This document shows positions 17,956 through 27,114 of a DNA stretch of 64,000 nucleotides, one piece after another (position 1 is the first letter of the stretch; the number at the start of each line of letters is the position of its first letter). The position numbers and the translations under genes were made by a program. Origin of the DNA: Bacillota bacterium (lineage in GTDB: Bacteria > Bacillota > Clostridia > Acetivibrionales > DSM-2933); contig JAEYYB010000172.1 of assembly GCA_023430975.1 (NCBI GenBank), positions 54,215 to 118,214 of the forward strand, given 5' to 3'. Under the pieces are notes generated by a model, which searched no databases, had not been told where the DNA came from, and saw nothing but the letters and a program-made list of their open reading frames with translations.

Positions 17956-19797
17956 ATGAGAAAAAGGAAGAATGGTATTGGAGTATTTATAGTTTTGTTT
18001 GTATTTATAATTCAGTGCATTGCACAAACTGGTCCTAACGTAAGTTTTGCACAGGAGAATATTTTAAGTAATAAGACAATAACAGAGGACGAAACCTGGA
18101 GTAAGGAGAACAGCCCATATATAATAGAGGGAGAATTGGTAATAGCACAAAATGTAAACCTTAGCATTGCAGGAGGCACAACAATTAAGCTTAAACCCAA
18201 TGCAAAAATAATTGTGCATGGAAATATTGCTGCAGATATTGGCAGAGCTGATAAGCATATAGTATTTTCATCTTATGCTGATAATGATTTATATAAGTTA
18301 GAGGTGGATGATTATTGGGACAGTATATTGATTGAAGAAGGTGGGTCTTTTAATGGCATAGGAGTAACATTTAAATATGGGAAATCTCCAATTATAGTAT
18401 CCGGACAGTTGCAGTTAAACGATTCTTTAGTTGAAGAATCTTTGTTTGAAGGAATAAAAGTAAATAAATCTGGTTCTTTTGACGGAGTTAATGTAGAAAT
18501 CCGTGATTGTTATACTATAGATGATTACATAAGTACTTCAACTTCGACACCAACCTCAACACCTACACCAACTTCCACTGCTACTCAAACCTCGACAAAT
18601 ACACCAACTTGTACATCTACGCCAACTTCAACGAATACACCAGCTTGTATATCTACGTCAACTTCAAAAAATACACCAACTTCAAAAAACACACCAACCT
18701 CAAAAAATACACCAACTTCTACTATAAATCTAACAAGAACGCCATCAAAACCCACACCCAAGTGTACAAAACGAATTTGTATGCCTACGTATGCATGTCA
18801 GTATAAAGAGGCATATTGTATATCAGAAAGCAAAGATAATTTTTGCAGGACAACTAATAATAAATATATCCAAGAGTGGGACTATGCTATGAAATATTGC
18901 AGTATTCCTACTAAAAATTGTATCAAAAGGACGTCGATGCCAACGGCAACTACAACACCAAAAAGTGCAACGCCGACACCGACATCAAGAACTTCAACAC
19001 CAAAAAGTGCAACACCGACACCGACATCAAGAACTACAACACCAAAAAGTGCAACACCAACACCGACATCAAGAGCTTCAACACCAAAAAGTGCAACACT
19101 GACACCGACATTAAAAGCTTCAACACCAAAATGTACAACGCCGACACCGACATCAAGAACTTCAACACCAACACCCAAATCAACTACAATGCCGACAGTA
19201 ACGTCAACCGCCACATCAACACCAATGCTAACCGCGACGCCAACGTCAACTATAACGCCAACGTCAACTATAACACCGACGTCAGCTATAACACCAACGT
19301 CAACTACAATGCCGACGCCTACACCTACATCAAGTGATCCGGGAAACATTCATGTGCCTGAAAGAGGTGTTGTCTATAATGATGGATTTATTAATTTAGT
19401 GGATTGTAAAATAAAAAATACTAATGAAGCAGGTATTATAGTCAGTGATTCAGGGACTTTATACATGGCACAAAGTGAGATAGAAAACTGTAAATTTGGA
19501 ATAATATGCAGAGGGTATTTTAGTGTAGTGTTAACGAATTTTATTAATTTGGATATTGGTATTTATTCTGAATCAGAAGATGATGTGAGTGTTACCATGA
19601 GTAACTTTCATATGATCCGGCAGTATGGGGTTTATAACAAGAATGATCAGATTGCGGTATCGGCTCAATTCAATTACTGGAATTCGTTACAAGGCCCTTC
19701 AATATACAATTATGAAACAGGATTATGGGAAGGCAGTGGAACCAGGATTTGGGGCAAAGTTGATTACACCAACTGGTCCATGGAAGCTAGTGTATAA
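17956..19797 (+). CDS. secreted beta-helix protein interrupted by a Thr/Pro/Ser linker
   Basis: 613 aa with a signal peptide (basic start, then GVFIVLFVFIIQCIAQ) and GGAGG upstream of ATG 17956. Residues ~38-190 read as a right-handed parallel beta-helix (ITEDETWSKENSPYIIEGEL, GGTTIKLKPNAKIIVHGNI). The fold seems to resume at ~456-605 (GVVYNDGFINLVDCKIKNT, GIICRGYFSVVLTNFINLD). Between them are about 265 residues of Thr/Pro/Ser-rich linker, including five copies of a 14-residue unit (TPKSATPTPTSRTS) and a strange Cys- and Tyr-bearing insert near residues 272-325. The linker may be O-glycosylated. It is followed by a small hairpin terminator and probably forms a single-gene unit. Function unknown; a surface or cell-wall role is likely. 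Confidence 0.88.
   Translation: MRKRKNGIGVFIVLFVFIIQCIAQTGPNVSFAQENILSNKTITEDETWSKENSPYIIEGELVIAQNVNLSIAGGTTIKLKPNAKIIVHGNIAADIGRADKHIVFSSYADNDLYKLEVDDYWDSILIEEGGSFNGIGVTFKYGKSPIIVSGQLQLNDSLVEESLFEGIKVNKSGSFDGVNVEIRDCYTIDDYISTSTSTPTSTPTPTSTATQTSTNTPTCTSTPTSTNTPACISTSTSKNTPTSKNTPTSKNTPTSTINLTRTPSKPTPKCTKRICMPTYACQYKEAYCISESKDNFCRTTNNKYIQEWDYAMKYCSIPTKNCIKRTSMPTATTTPKSATPTPTSRTSTPKSATPTPTSRTTTPKSATPTPTSRASTPKSATLTPTLKASTPKCTTPTPTSRTSTPTPKSTTMPTVTSTATSTPMLTATPTSTITPTSTITPTSAITPTSTTMPTPTPTSSDPGNIHVPERGVVYNDGFINLVDCKIKNTNEAGIIVSDSGTLYMAQSEIENCKFGIICRGYFSVVLTNFINLDIGIYSESEDDVSVTMSNFHMIRQYGVYNKNDQIAVSAQFNYWNSLQGPSIYNYETGLWEGSGTRIWGKVDYTNWSMEASV
18954..19163 (+). repeat. 42-bp tandem repeat, five copies, inside the linker
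   Basis: Copies begin at 18954, 18996, 19038, 19080 and 19122. Each encodes a 14-residue unit of the type TPKSATPTPTSRTS. The first three are almost identical; the last two have diverged. Confidence 0.9.
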
Positions 19798-19824
19798 AAA
19801 GCAATTAACTTAAAATGCTTTTTG
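19795..19824 (+). terminator. terminator-like hairpin
   Basis: AAAAAGCA pairs with TGCTTTTT, spanning the stop codon of the beta-helix protein gene. Confidence 0.55.
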
Positions 19825-19939
19825 ATGAAATGTGTTGATACAATTATTAAAATTGTTGAGAAAAAAGGTTATATTCCTGCTATAATTGAAGTTGGTATGT
19901 ACTGTAAAGTTTAATATACACGAAATTTAATCGACAAAG

Positions 19940-20028
19940 TTATCAACAGGGATATTACGATAAAACAAAGTTGTACACATACTTATCAACATTATCCACA
20001 GGTAATTTGGGGAGAATTATGTGGATAT
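19940..20028. promoter_or_regulatory. cluster of DnaA-box-like sites
   Basis: Within 89 bases: TTATCAACA (19940-19948), TTGTACACA (19971-19979), TTATCAACA (19983-19991) directly abutting a perfect TTATCCACA (19992-20000), and TGTGGATAT on the opposite strand (20020-20028, one mismatch). The density is well above chance for AT-rich DNA. No dnaA, dnaN or gyrase genes are nearby, so this is not the usual oriC context. Confidence 0.65.
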
Positions 20029-20061
20029 GGTAAAAGTTAAGCATAGTTTTAAATAAAAATC

Positions 20062-20135
20062 ATTACCAATTTGTCAGAGCAAATAATCAGAGGCTCAATG
20101 GGATTTGCTGCAGACAGATGTCAATTAATTGGTTT
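20062..20135. repeat. degenerate family A repeat
   Basis: Contains TTTGTCAGAGCAAATAA, a diverged loop and GGATTTGCTGCAGACAG, matching the central part of family A without good ends. An in-frame ATG at 20118 lies inside it and is not the uvrB start. Confidence 0.6.
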
Positions 20136-20186
20136 ATAGGAATTGTAAATACTATATACTTTTCTAAAGAAAGGAAGCAAGTAGCA

Positions 20187-22169
20187 ATGCCGGAATTTAA
20201 AATAAAATCCGAATATGTGCCGCAGGGTGATCAACCTAAAGCCATAGAGCTTTTGGGCAATGGTTTGATTAAGGGATATAAGCACCAGACCCTGTTAGGT
20301 GTTACAGGCTCGGGAAAGACATATACAATCGCAAATGTTATTGAAAAGGTTCAAAAACCAACCCTGGTCATAGCTCACAATAAAACACTGGCGGCCCAGC
20401 TTTGCAGTGAATTCAAGGAGTTTTTTCCTGATAACGCAGTTGAGTATTTTGTCAGCTACTATGACTATTATCAGCCTGAGGCTTATATTCCATCAACAGA
20501 TACTTATATTGAGAAGGATTCTTCCATTAATGATGAAATAGATAAACTGCGTCACTCTGCAACAGCTGCACTTTTTGAAAGAAGAGATGTAATTATAGTG
20601 GCAAGTGTATCTTGTATATATGGCCTTGGAGATCCGGAGGATTATACTGACCTGATGATCTCATTAAGGCCTGGAATGAGAAAGGACAGGGATGAGGTAA
20701 TAAGACGTCTTGTTGACCTTCAATATGAAAGAAATGAAATTGACTTTAAAAGAAGCAAATTCCGTGCCAAGGGAGATGTACTGGATATATTTCCTGCATC
20801 ATCTTCAGAAAATGTTATTAGAGTAGAGTTTTTCGGTGATGAGATTGAGAAGATAACTGAGATTGATCATCTTACAGGTGAGATTAAAGGAGTACGCTCC
20901 CACGTTTCAATTTTTCCGGCATCACACTATGCAACAACCAGAGCCAAGATGGAAAGGGCAGTTGTTACTATAGAAGAAGAATTGGATGCAAGGCTCAAGG
21001 AACTTAAGGAGCAGGGGAAAATACTCGAAGCTCACAGACTTGAACAGAGAACCAGGTATGATCTGGAAATGCTTCAGGAGGTTGGCTTCTGCCAGGGAAT
21101 TGAGAATTATTCAAGACATATCAGTGGAAGGGCTCCTGGAAGTGCTCCGTATACCCTGATGGATTATTTTCCTGACGACTACTTGCTTGTTATTGACGAG
21201 TCCCATGTTTCCGTTCCTCAAATAGGGGCTATGTATAATGGAGATAGGTCAAGGAAAGAGTCATTGGTTGAGTATGGTTTTAGGCTTCCTTCAGCCTATG
21301 ACAATAGGCCTCTTAGGTTTCAGGAATATGAGGAGAGGGTAAATCAAGCTATTTATGTGAGTGCTACCCCTGCCAAGTATGAGAGGGAGCATTCTGTACA
21401 GATTGCTGAGCAGATTATAAGGCCTACAGGGCTTATTGACCCGGAAGTGATTATAAATCCAATTAAGGGTCAGATAGACAACTTGATAGGTGAAATAAGT
21501 GAAAGGGTTAAAAAAGAGCAGAGAATTCTTGTAACTACATTGACAAAAAAGATGGCTGAAGATCTTACTGATTATCTCAAGGAAATGGATTTTAAGGTCA
21601 GATATCTGCATTCAGATGTTGACACCCTTGAAAGGATGGAAATAATAAGGGATTTAAGGCTTGGAGTTTTTGATGTTCTTGTAGGAATCAATCTTTTAAG
21701 GGAGGGACTTGACTTGCCGGAAGTTTCTCTTGTGGCTATACTTGATGCTGATAAGGAAGGCTTTTTGAGATCGGAGACATCATTGATCCAGACAATTGGA
21801 AGAGCAGCAAGAAATGCTGAAGGTAAAGTTATTATGTATGCCGACAGGATTACTGATTCCATGAGTAAAGCGTTGAATGAGACTAACAGAAGAAGAAAGC
21901 TTCAAATGGAATACAATGAACAGCATGGCATAACTCCAACCACTATAAGAAAGGCTGTCAGAAATGTTATTGAAGCTACAAAGGCGGCAGAAGAGGAAGC
22001 TGAGTATGGGGTAAATCGTGAGGAAGAAGCACATTCAAAGGAACAGATACAGAGTCTTATAGATAAGCTTACCAAGGAAATGAAGGATGCAGCAGTTAAC
22101 TTGCAGTTTGAAAGGGCTGCTGAATTAAGGGATAGAATTATGGAACTTAAAGACAGAATGGAGAACTGA
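20187..22169 (+). CDS. uvrB: excinuclease ABC subunit B
   Basis: DNA helicase-like subunit of nucleotide excision repair that receives damage from UvrA and recruits UvrC. Walker A is GVTGSGKTYT, the beta-hairpin region reads SYYDYYQPEAYIP, the DExH box is IDESH, and motif VI is QTIGRAARN. The C-terminal UVR motif for UvrC/UvrA contact is present (IDKLTKEMKDAAVNLQFE). The start at 20187 is chosen because AAAGGAAG precedes it and the family begins with the FKIKSEYVPQGDQPKAI motif; the earlier ATG at 20118 is within a repeat. The product is 660 aa, the usual size. uvrA lies 10 kb downstream, with metabolic and secreted genes in between. Confidence 0.97.
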   Translation: MPEFKIKSEYVPQGDQPKAIELLGNGLIKGYKHQTLLGVTGSGKTYTIANVIEKVQKPTLVIAHNKTLAAQLCSEFKEFFPDNAVEYFVSYYDYYQPEAYIPSTDTYIEKDSSINDEIDKLRHSATAALFERRDVIIVASVSCIYGLGDPEDYTDLMISLRPGMRKDRDEVIRRLVDLQYERNEIDFKRSKFRAKGDVLDIFPASSSENVIRVEFFGDEIEKITEIDHLTGEIKGVRSHVSIFPASHYATTRAKMERAVVTIEEELDARLKELKEQGKILEAHRLEQRTRYDLEMLQEVGFCQGIENYSRHISGRAPGSAPYTLMDYFPDDYLLVIDESHVSVPQIGAMYNGDRSRKESLVEYGFRLPSAYDNRPLRFQEYEERVNQAIYVSATPAKYEREHSVQIAEQIIRPTGLIDPEVIINPIKGQIDNLIGEISERVKKEQRILVTTLTKKMAEDLTDYLKEMDFKVRYLHSDVDTLERMEIIRDLRLGVFDVLVGINLLREGLDLPEVSLVAILDADKEGFLRSETSLIQTIGRAARNAEGKVIMYADRITDSMSKALNETNRRRKLQMEYNEQHGITPTTIRKAVRNVIEATKAAEEEAEYGVNREEEAHSKEQIQSLIDKLTKEMKDAAVNLQFERAAELRDRIMELKDRMEN

Positions 22170-22173
22170 CAGT

Positions 22174-22872
22174 ATGGATAACAAAAGTGATTTGACAAAA
22201 GGCCTTACTTCGTTTGTAAAAGCACATAATGTTCATTATTTATTGATTTATTTTTTGCTGTTTTATGCAGCATGGGCACTGCACAGGAGCATATTGTCAC
22301 CTGTGGTTTATGAAGAATATCCCGGTTTGCCGGGTGTTCTACTAAATGGTGTAATAAAAGTTTTTATATGGGTTGTTCCGGTGTTTATGTACATAATATA
22401 TATTGATGGCAATAGGCCTATTACATATCTAAAACTTAATAATGGAATTTTAACAGGAATGGCTTGGGGGATTGGAATAGGTGCAGCCCTTATTGGAATA
22501 AACCTTTTAAAAATGTTCATACGCGGCAAATCCGGATTAAGTATGGACATGAGCATGGACAATATTATAAATGTTGTACTTGTGACATGTTTAACTGAGG
22601 AAATAGTATTCAGAGGATTTTTGCTGAATAAGATTGAGGAATTCATAGAGTTCTGGTGGGCTAATATAATAGTTGCCGTACTGTTTGTAACAATACATTT
22701 TCCCATATGGCTGATGAGTGAAGGCGGTATTACTATATACAAAGTATTACCGGTATTGGCTTTAGGGGTATTATTCGGGTATATATATAAGAAGTCAGAC
22801 TCGCTGTGGGCTCCCATAATTATTCACGGGGCAAACAACTTTATGGTGGCCGTTATGGGGATAAATTTTTGA
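22174..22872 (+). CDS. CPBP family intramembrane metalloprotease
   Basis: Multi-pass membrane protein of the CAAX protease/bacteriocin-processing (Abi) family, 232 aa. The three catalytic motifs are visible: EEIVFRGFL (EExxxR), FVTIHFP (FxxxH) and IHGANNF (HxxxN). About seven hydrophobic segments. It begins four bases after the uvrB stop, so it is probably co-transcribed with uvrB. The physiological substrate cannot be told from the sequence. Confidence 0.9.
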   Translation: MDNKSDLTKGLTSFVKAHNVHYLLIYFLLFYAAWALHRSILSPVVYEEYPGLPGVLLNGVIKVFIWVVPVFMYIIYIDGNRPITYLKLNNGILTGMAWGIGIGAALIGINLLKMFIRGKSGLSMDMSMDNIINVVLVTCLTEEIVFRGFLLNKIEEFIEFWWANIIVAVLFVTIHFPIWLMSEGGITIYKVLPVLALGVLFGYIYKKSDSLWAPIIIHGANNFMVAVMGINF

Positions 22873-22897
22873 TGTGATCAGGTTAATTCAGTATTTT

Positions 22898-23047
22898 TAA
22901 GTGCTTCAATTTCCAATAACTAAGGAATGCCTTAGAAATAACTTCATGTTCTCAAGGACAAAATCCCGACGGTTTAACGGGGTTTTGGACGATAAGAATT
23001 GTATGTTTTTCTTAGCCATTACTAATTGGTAAAATGAAGCACTTTTA
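22898..23047. repeat. 150-bp palindromic element related to family A by its loop
   Basis: The ends are AAGTGCTTCA and TGAAGCACTT. Inner arms include GGACAAAATCCCG and CGGGGTTTTGGAC around a loop with ACGGTTTAACG, the same loop type as family A, but with different arm sequences. Confidence 0.65.
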
Positions 23048-23050
23048 TTA

Positions 23051-23363
23051 TAGAAAATGAAGTAAATTTCTCTTGACTCACGGTGTATAATTGTATACAA
23101 TGATACAAAGATACATTTTGAAGGATTATTTCTTAATACATAATGCTATTCAAAGTCAAATATATATAAGCACAGGCTATAAAATTAAAGCGTTTTATCG
23201 ATACAACTCCATATATTCTGCAAAAAAGAACTTGCCATGTGATTGCATGTGCAGTATGAAAAATGAATTTTTCGCAATATAGAAAAAATTGGATCTTTTT
23301 AAATATTATAGTATTTAAAAAGATTTTATATATAATTTTAATTATGAAAAGGAGTACATAATC
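23051..23363. other. gene-free leader region of the citrate synthase gene
   Basis: AT-rich; includes a likely promoter area near 23330 (TATATAATTTTAATTATG). Short open frames here have no ribosome binding site and were judged non-coding. Confidence 0.45.
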
Positions 23364-24710
23364 ATGAAAAATGAAGGTTTATACAGCGATTATTCAGAAA
23401 TGATAATAAAAAATAATAATATTGAATCTGATATGTTTGTTAAGTATAATGTAAAGCGTGGACTAAGAAATACTGATGGAACAGGAGTTTTAGTCGGACT
23501 TACAGAGGTTGGAGATGTTCATGCCTACATAATGGATGAGAATGAAAAGGTTCCTGTTGAGGGAAGACTCAGATATCGAGGCATAGATATATTTGATTTG
23601 GTAAAAGGGTTTCAGGATGAAAAACGTCTTGGTTTTGAAGAGTGCGTTTATTTATTGTTATTTGGAGAGCTTCCTGGAAAGCAACAACTTGATACATTTT
23701 CCGCACTTTTAGATTCAAGAAGAAAATTGCCTAGAGCTTTTACAGAGGATATGATTTTAAAGGCACCAAGCAAGGATATAATGAATAAACTTGCAAGGGC
23801 TGTTCTGGCTTCTTATTCCTATGATCCTAATCCTGACGATACAAGCGTGGAAAACACGTTGAGGCAGTGTATTGATCTTATTGCCAGGTTCCCCGCTATG
23901 GCAGCATACGGATACCAGGCAAAGAGCCATTACCATGACGGAAACAGTTTGTTCTTGCACAGCCCTAAGGAAGGTGCAAGTACTGCGGAAAATATTTTAC
24001 ATATGATACGCCCTGACTGCAGCTATACAAGGTCAGAAGTGGAAATACTGGATCTTCTCCTTGTACTCCATGCGGAACACGGGGGCGGAAACAACTCTAC
24101 TTTTGCAACCAGGGTTGTGTCATCCAGCGGAACGGATACATACTCAGCAATTGCAGCTGCTATAGGTTCGTTAAAAGGGCCTAAGCATGGTGGTGCAAAC
24201 ATAAAGGTTATGCAAATGATGGAGAATATTAAAGCTAACGTCAAAAACTGGAGTGACGAAGGTGAAGTCGGTGATTACCTTATTAAGATATTAAACAGGG
24301 AAGCCAACGATGGATCAGGTCTTATTTATGGTGTAGGGCATGCTGTTTACACCTTGTCCGATCCTCGCGGCATAGTGCTGAAAAAGAAAGCACAGGAGCT
24401 TGCAAAGGAAACAGGTAATGAAGAAGAATACAACCTGTTTACCATGATTGAAAAACTTTCTCCAGAGGTATTTGCAAGGGTGAAAAGATCTGATAAAGTA
24501 GTTAGTGCCAATGTAGATTTCTATTCAGGATTTGTATATAAATCCTTGGGAATTCCACATGAATTGTATACTCCTCTATTTGCAATATCAAGAATTGCAG
24601 GGTGGAGTGCCCATCTTTTGGAGGAAATTATTAATGGCGGAAGGATTATACGTCCAGCATACAAAAATGTGCTTGGAAAGGTTGCATATACACCTATGAA
24701 AGACAGATAA
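23364..24710 (+). CDS. gltA: citrate synthase
   Basis: Condenses acetyl-CoA and oxaloacetate to citrate. The 448-aa protein has the active-site regions HAEHGGGNNSTFATRVVSS, GPKHGGAN (catalytic His) and GVGHAVYTLSDPRG (second His and the Asp side), in the order expected for type I citrate synthases. GAAAAGGAG precedes the ATG. Aconitase follows 24 bases later, so the pair makes the oxidative start of the TCA branch toward 2-oxoglutarate and glutamate. The isocitrate dehydrogenase gene is not in this window; a terminator follows aconitase. Confidence 0.95.
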   Translation: MKNEGLYSDYSEMIIKNNNIESDMFVKYNVKRGLRNTDGTGVLVGLTEVGDVHAYIMDENEKVPVEGRLRYRGIDIFDLVKGFQDEKRLGFEECVYLLLFGELPGKQQLDTFSALLDSRRKLPRAFTEDMILKAPSKDIMNKLARAVLASYSYDPNPDDTSVENTLRQCIDLIARFPAMAAYGYQAKSHYHDGNSLFLHSPKEGASTAENILHMIRPDCSYTRSEVEILDLLLVLHAEHGGGNNSTFATRVVSSSGTDTYSAIAAAIGSLKGPKHGGANIKVMQMMENIKANVKNWSDEGEVGDYLIKILNREANDGSGLIYGVGHAVYTLSDPRGIVLKKKAQELAKETGNEEEYNLFTMIEKLSPEVFARVKRSDKVVSANVDFYSGFVYKSLGIPHELYTPLFAISRIAGWSAHLLEEIINGGRIIRPAYKNVLGKVAYTPMKDR

Positions 24711-24734
24711 AATCTTATTTTGGAGGTCATGATA

Positions 24735-26660
24735 ATGAAAGGAACAATTACAGAAAAGATTTTAAAACAGCATCTGGTTGAAGGAGAATTTAGTATTGGA
24801 AACGAAATTGCCATTACCATAGATAACACTTTGACCCAGGATGCAACAGGTACTATGGCATATTTGCAGTTTGAAGCCATCGGTATGGACAGGGTAAAAA
24901 CAGAACTAAGCGTAAGCTTTGTTGATCATAACACACTGCAAACAGATTTTAAGAATGCTGATGACCATCTCTATCTTCAGTCTGTTGCAAAAAGATATGG
25001 TTTGTATTTTTCCAAACCTGGAAATGGTATTTGCCATCAGTTATTCTTAGAGCGTTTTGCACGTCCAGGAAAAACACTGATCGGTTCCGACAGCCATACT
25101 CCTACAGCAGGAGGAATAGGAAGCTTTGCGATGGGAGCAGGCGGATTGGATGTTGCGGCTGCTATGGCTGGAGCACCTTTTAGGATCAAATTCCCTAAGG
25201 TTGTTGGCGTTAAGCTTACAGGCCAGCTTACAGACTGGGTTTCTGCCAAGGACGTAATTCTTGAGGTTTTAAGAAGGATCGACGTTAAGGGCGGTGTAGG
25301 AAAAGTTTTAGAATACTTTGGTCCAGGCGTTAAGACTTTGTCGGTACCTGACCGTGCAACAATCACCAATATGGGTACAGAAACAGGTTGTACTACAAGT
25401 ATATTCCCAAGTGATTTTGTCACAAAGGCTTTCCTCGAAGCACAGGGACGCGGCGACCAGTGGGTGGAGCTTATTCCTTCCGATGATGCACAGTATGATG
25501 AAATAATAGATATTGACTTGAGCACTTTAGAACCGATGATCGCTTTACCTCACAGTCCGGGCAATGTTAAAAAGGTAAGAGAAGTTCAGGGCACAAAGGT
25601 AGATCAGGTTGCAGTAGGATCATGTACAAATTCATCCTTAAGGGATTTAAAAATGGTTGCAAACGCATTGAATGGAAAGACTGTTAACGAAAACGTCAGC
25701 ATGATGGTTAGCCCTGGATCACGTCAGGTGGTTGAGCATCTTGTAGACAGCGGTGAAATGAAATATCTCGTCCAGGCTGGCGTGCGTATGCTGGAAAATT
25801 CCTGCGGACCTTGTATAGGCATGGGATCAGCACCTTGTTCTGCCGGAGTATCTGTTCGTACATTCAACAGAAACTTTGAAGGAAGAAGCGGTACGAAAGA
25901 TGCTGATGTATATCTTGCAAGTCCAGAGGTTGCAGTTGCTGCAGCACTTACAGGTAAAATTACAGATCCAAGGGATTTGGGAGAATGCCCAAAGATTAAG
26001 ATGCCTGAAAAATTCTTTATAAACGATAATATGACATTAAAACCGCTGCCTCAAGAAGAAGCTGCTAAGGTGGAAATTGTCAGAGGACCTAATATAAAGC
26101 CTCTTCCAACCTTTGACAAACTTCCTGATGTTTTGGAAGGTTCAGCACTTTTAAAAGTAGGCGACAATATAACAACTGATCATATTATGCCTGCAGGAGC
26201 AAAGATTCTGCCATTAAGAAGCAATATTCCCGAGATATCCAAGCACGTTTTTGAGGCTGTTGATGAGAACTTCTACAAGAGAGCACTAGAAAGCAGCGGC
26301 GGATTCATAATCGGTGGTGAAAACTACGGCCAGGGCTCGAGCCGTGAGCATGCAGCATTAGCACCAAAGTATCTTGGAATAAAGGCTGTTATTGTTAAAT
26401 CATTCGCAAGAATTCACCTTGCAAACCTGGTTAATTTCGGAATTGTGCCATTGACTTTCAAGAACCCTGCAGACTATGACAGGATAGAGTTGGGTGACAA
26501 GATAGAAATCGCTATTGGAGACTTAAAGGGTGAGGTAAAGCTTAAGAACGTTACAAAAGGATTTGAAGTTGAGCTAAACCACACACTGTCAGCACTGGAT
26601 GCAGAAATTTTAAAGGTGGGCGGAAAGCTCCCATGGATTAAGGAAAATGTAAAGAAATAA
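24735..26660 (+). CDS. acnA: aconitate hydratase
   Basis: Iron-sulphur hydro-lyase converting citrate to isocitrate. The three cluster cysteines are seen in VGSCTNSS and in SCGPCIG. The substrate-binding serine motif is GENYGQGSSREHAALAP, and DNITTDHIMPAGAKILP opens the swivel domain. The 641-aa length belongs to the shorter, mitochondrial-like aconitase group common in Clostridia. ATG 24735 has GGAGG eight bases upstream; the two earlier in-frame candidates overlap the site. The pair with citrate synthase is clearly an operon, ended by a hairpin. Confidence 0.95.
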   Translation: MKGTITEKILKQHLVEGEFSIGNEIAITIDNTLTQDATGTMAYLQFEAIGMDRVKTELSVSFVDHNTLQTDFKNADDHLYLQSVAKRYGLYFSKPGNGICHQLFLERFARPGKTLIGSDSHTPTAGGIGSFAMGAGGLDVAAAMAGAPFRIKFPKVVGVKLTGQLTDWVSAKDVILEVLRRIDVKGGVGKVLEYFGPGVKTLSVPDRATITNMGTETGCTTSIFPSDFVTKAFLEAQGRGDQWVELIPSDDAQYDEIIDIDLSTLEPMIALPHSPGNVKKVREVQGTKVDQVAVGSCTNSSLRDLKMVANALNGKTVNENVSMMVSPGSRQVVEHLVDSGEMKYLVQAGVRMLENSCGPCIGMGSAPCSAGVSVRTFNRNFEGRSGTKDADVYLASPEVAVAAALTGKITDPRDLGECPKIKMPEKFFINDNMTLKPLPQEEAAKVEIVRGPNIKPLPTFDKLPDVLEGSALLKVGDNITTDHIMPAGAKILPLRSNIPEISKHVFEAVDENFYKRALESSGGFIIGGENYGQGSSREHAALAPKYLGIKAVIVKSFARIHLANLVNFGIVPLTFKNPADYDRIELGDKIEIAIGDLKGEVKLKNVTKGFEVELNHTLSALDAEILKVGGKLPWIKENVKK

Positions 26661-26673
26661 GAAGATAATAATC

Positions 26674-26717
26674 TGACTGCAGTCTGCCTCATAGATGGTG
26701 GACTGCAGTTTTTTTGT
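26674..26717 (+). terminator. terminator of the gltA-acn operon
   Basis: CTGCAGTC...GACTGCAG stem followed by TTTTTTTG. Confidence 0.85.
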
Positions 26718-26727
26718 TTTTGAGGAG

Positions 26728-26886
26728 CTATTCACACCTCGTTGTGCTTATCCCGTTCAGCAGTATCTTAAAGTGTGCAAGTGCCTCTTCCTTTAAGTTG
26801 AAATCGGGATACCGTAGACACCATTCATAGCTGAGTCCCCTTATGGCTATTACAAAATGCTTTGTTAAAGTATCGAGAGGAAGGCT
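26728..26886 (-). pseudogene. C-terminal fragment of a TetR/AcrR-type regulator
   Basis: Reading the minus strand gives LDTLTKHFVIAIRGLSYEW, then CLRYPDFNLKEEALAHF and KILLNGIS, ending at a stop at 26728. This is the pattern of the last helices of TetR/AcrR ligand-binding domains. There is no N-terminal DNA-binding domain: the frame runs into an SLH gene remnant on the other strand at about 26880-26890. It is a decayed fragment. Confidence 0.65.
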
Positions 26887-27020
26887 CTTGGGCGAAAGAG
26901 GCCATGACGTTGCTTGTTGAAACCGGCACTATCAGCGGCAACAATAAGGCACTCACACCGCTGAGCACGACTACTAGGGCGGAAATGGCACAGGTGCTGT
27001 ATAATCTGCTGGGAAAATAG
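26880..27020 (+). pseudogene. C-terminal fragment of an S-layer homology (SLH) protein
   Basis: The plus-strand frame ending at TAG 27018-27020 reads SWAKEAMTLLVETGTISGN and then TTTRAEMAQVLYNLLGK, the end of an SLH repeat (WAxxA...G-I-xG...TRAEmA-x-L). SLH domains anchor proteins to secondary cell-wall polymers. Only about 47 codons survive; everything upstream is lost at the junction with the TetR fragment. Confidence 0.75.
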
Positions 27021-27114
27021 AAAACCTCTGTTTAGTGTGCCAGAATTTTGAATTTTATAATATAATTATATGAAAGGATCTATTTATTGTAATTTTAAAC
27101 TTTAATGTATACAA

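Noticed and set aside
18882..19349. 155-aa minus-strand open frame of VGVGVAL-type repeats and an overlapping plus-strand frame of NTKKCNTDTDI repeats
   Set aside because: Both are shadows of the 42-bp repeat array in the Thr/Pro linker; neither has a ribosome binding site and the in-frame secreted protein explains the region.
19940..20028. Chromosomal origin of replication
   Set aside because: DnaA boxes are present, but there is no dnaA, dnaN, recF or gyrB, and no AT-rich unwinding element beside them with the usual layout. Kept as a DnaA-box cluster only.
20118..20186. N-terminal extension of UvrB from ATG 20118
   Set aside because: Falls in a degenerate family A repeat; the family starts near residue 24 of that frame, where AAAGGAAG is found.
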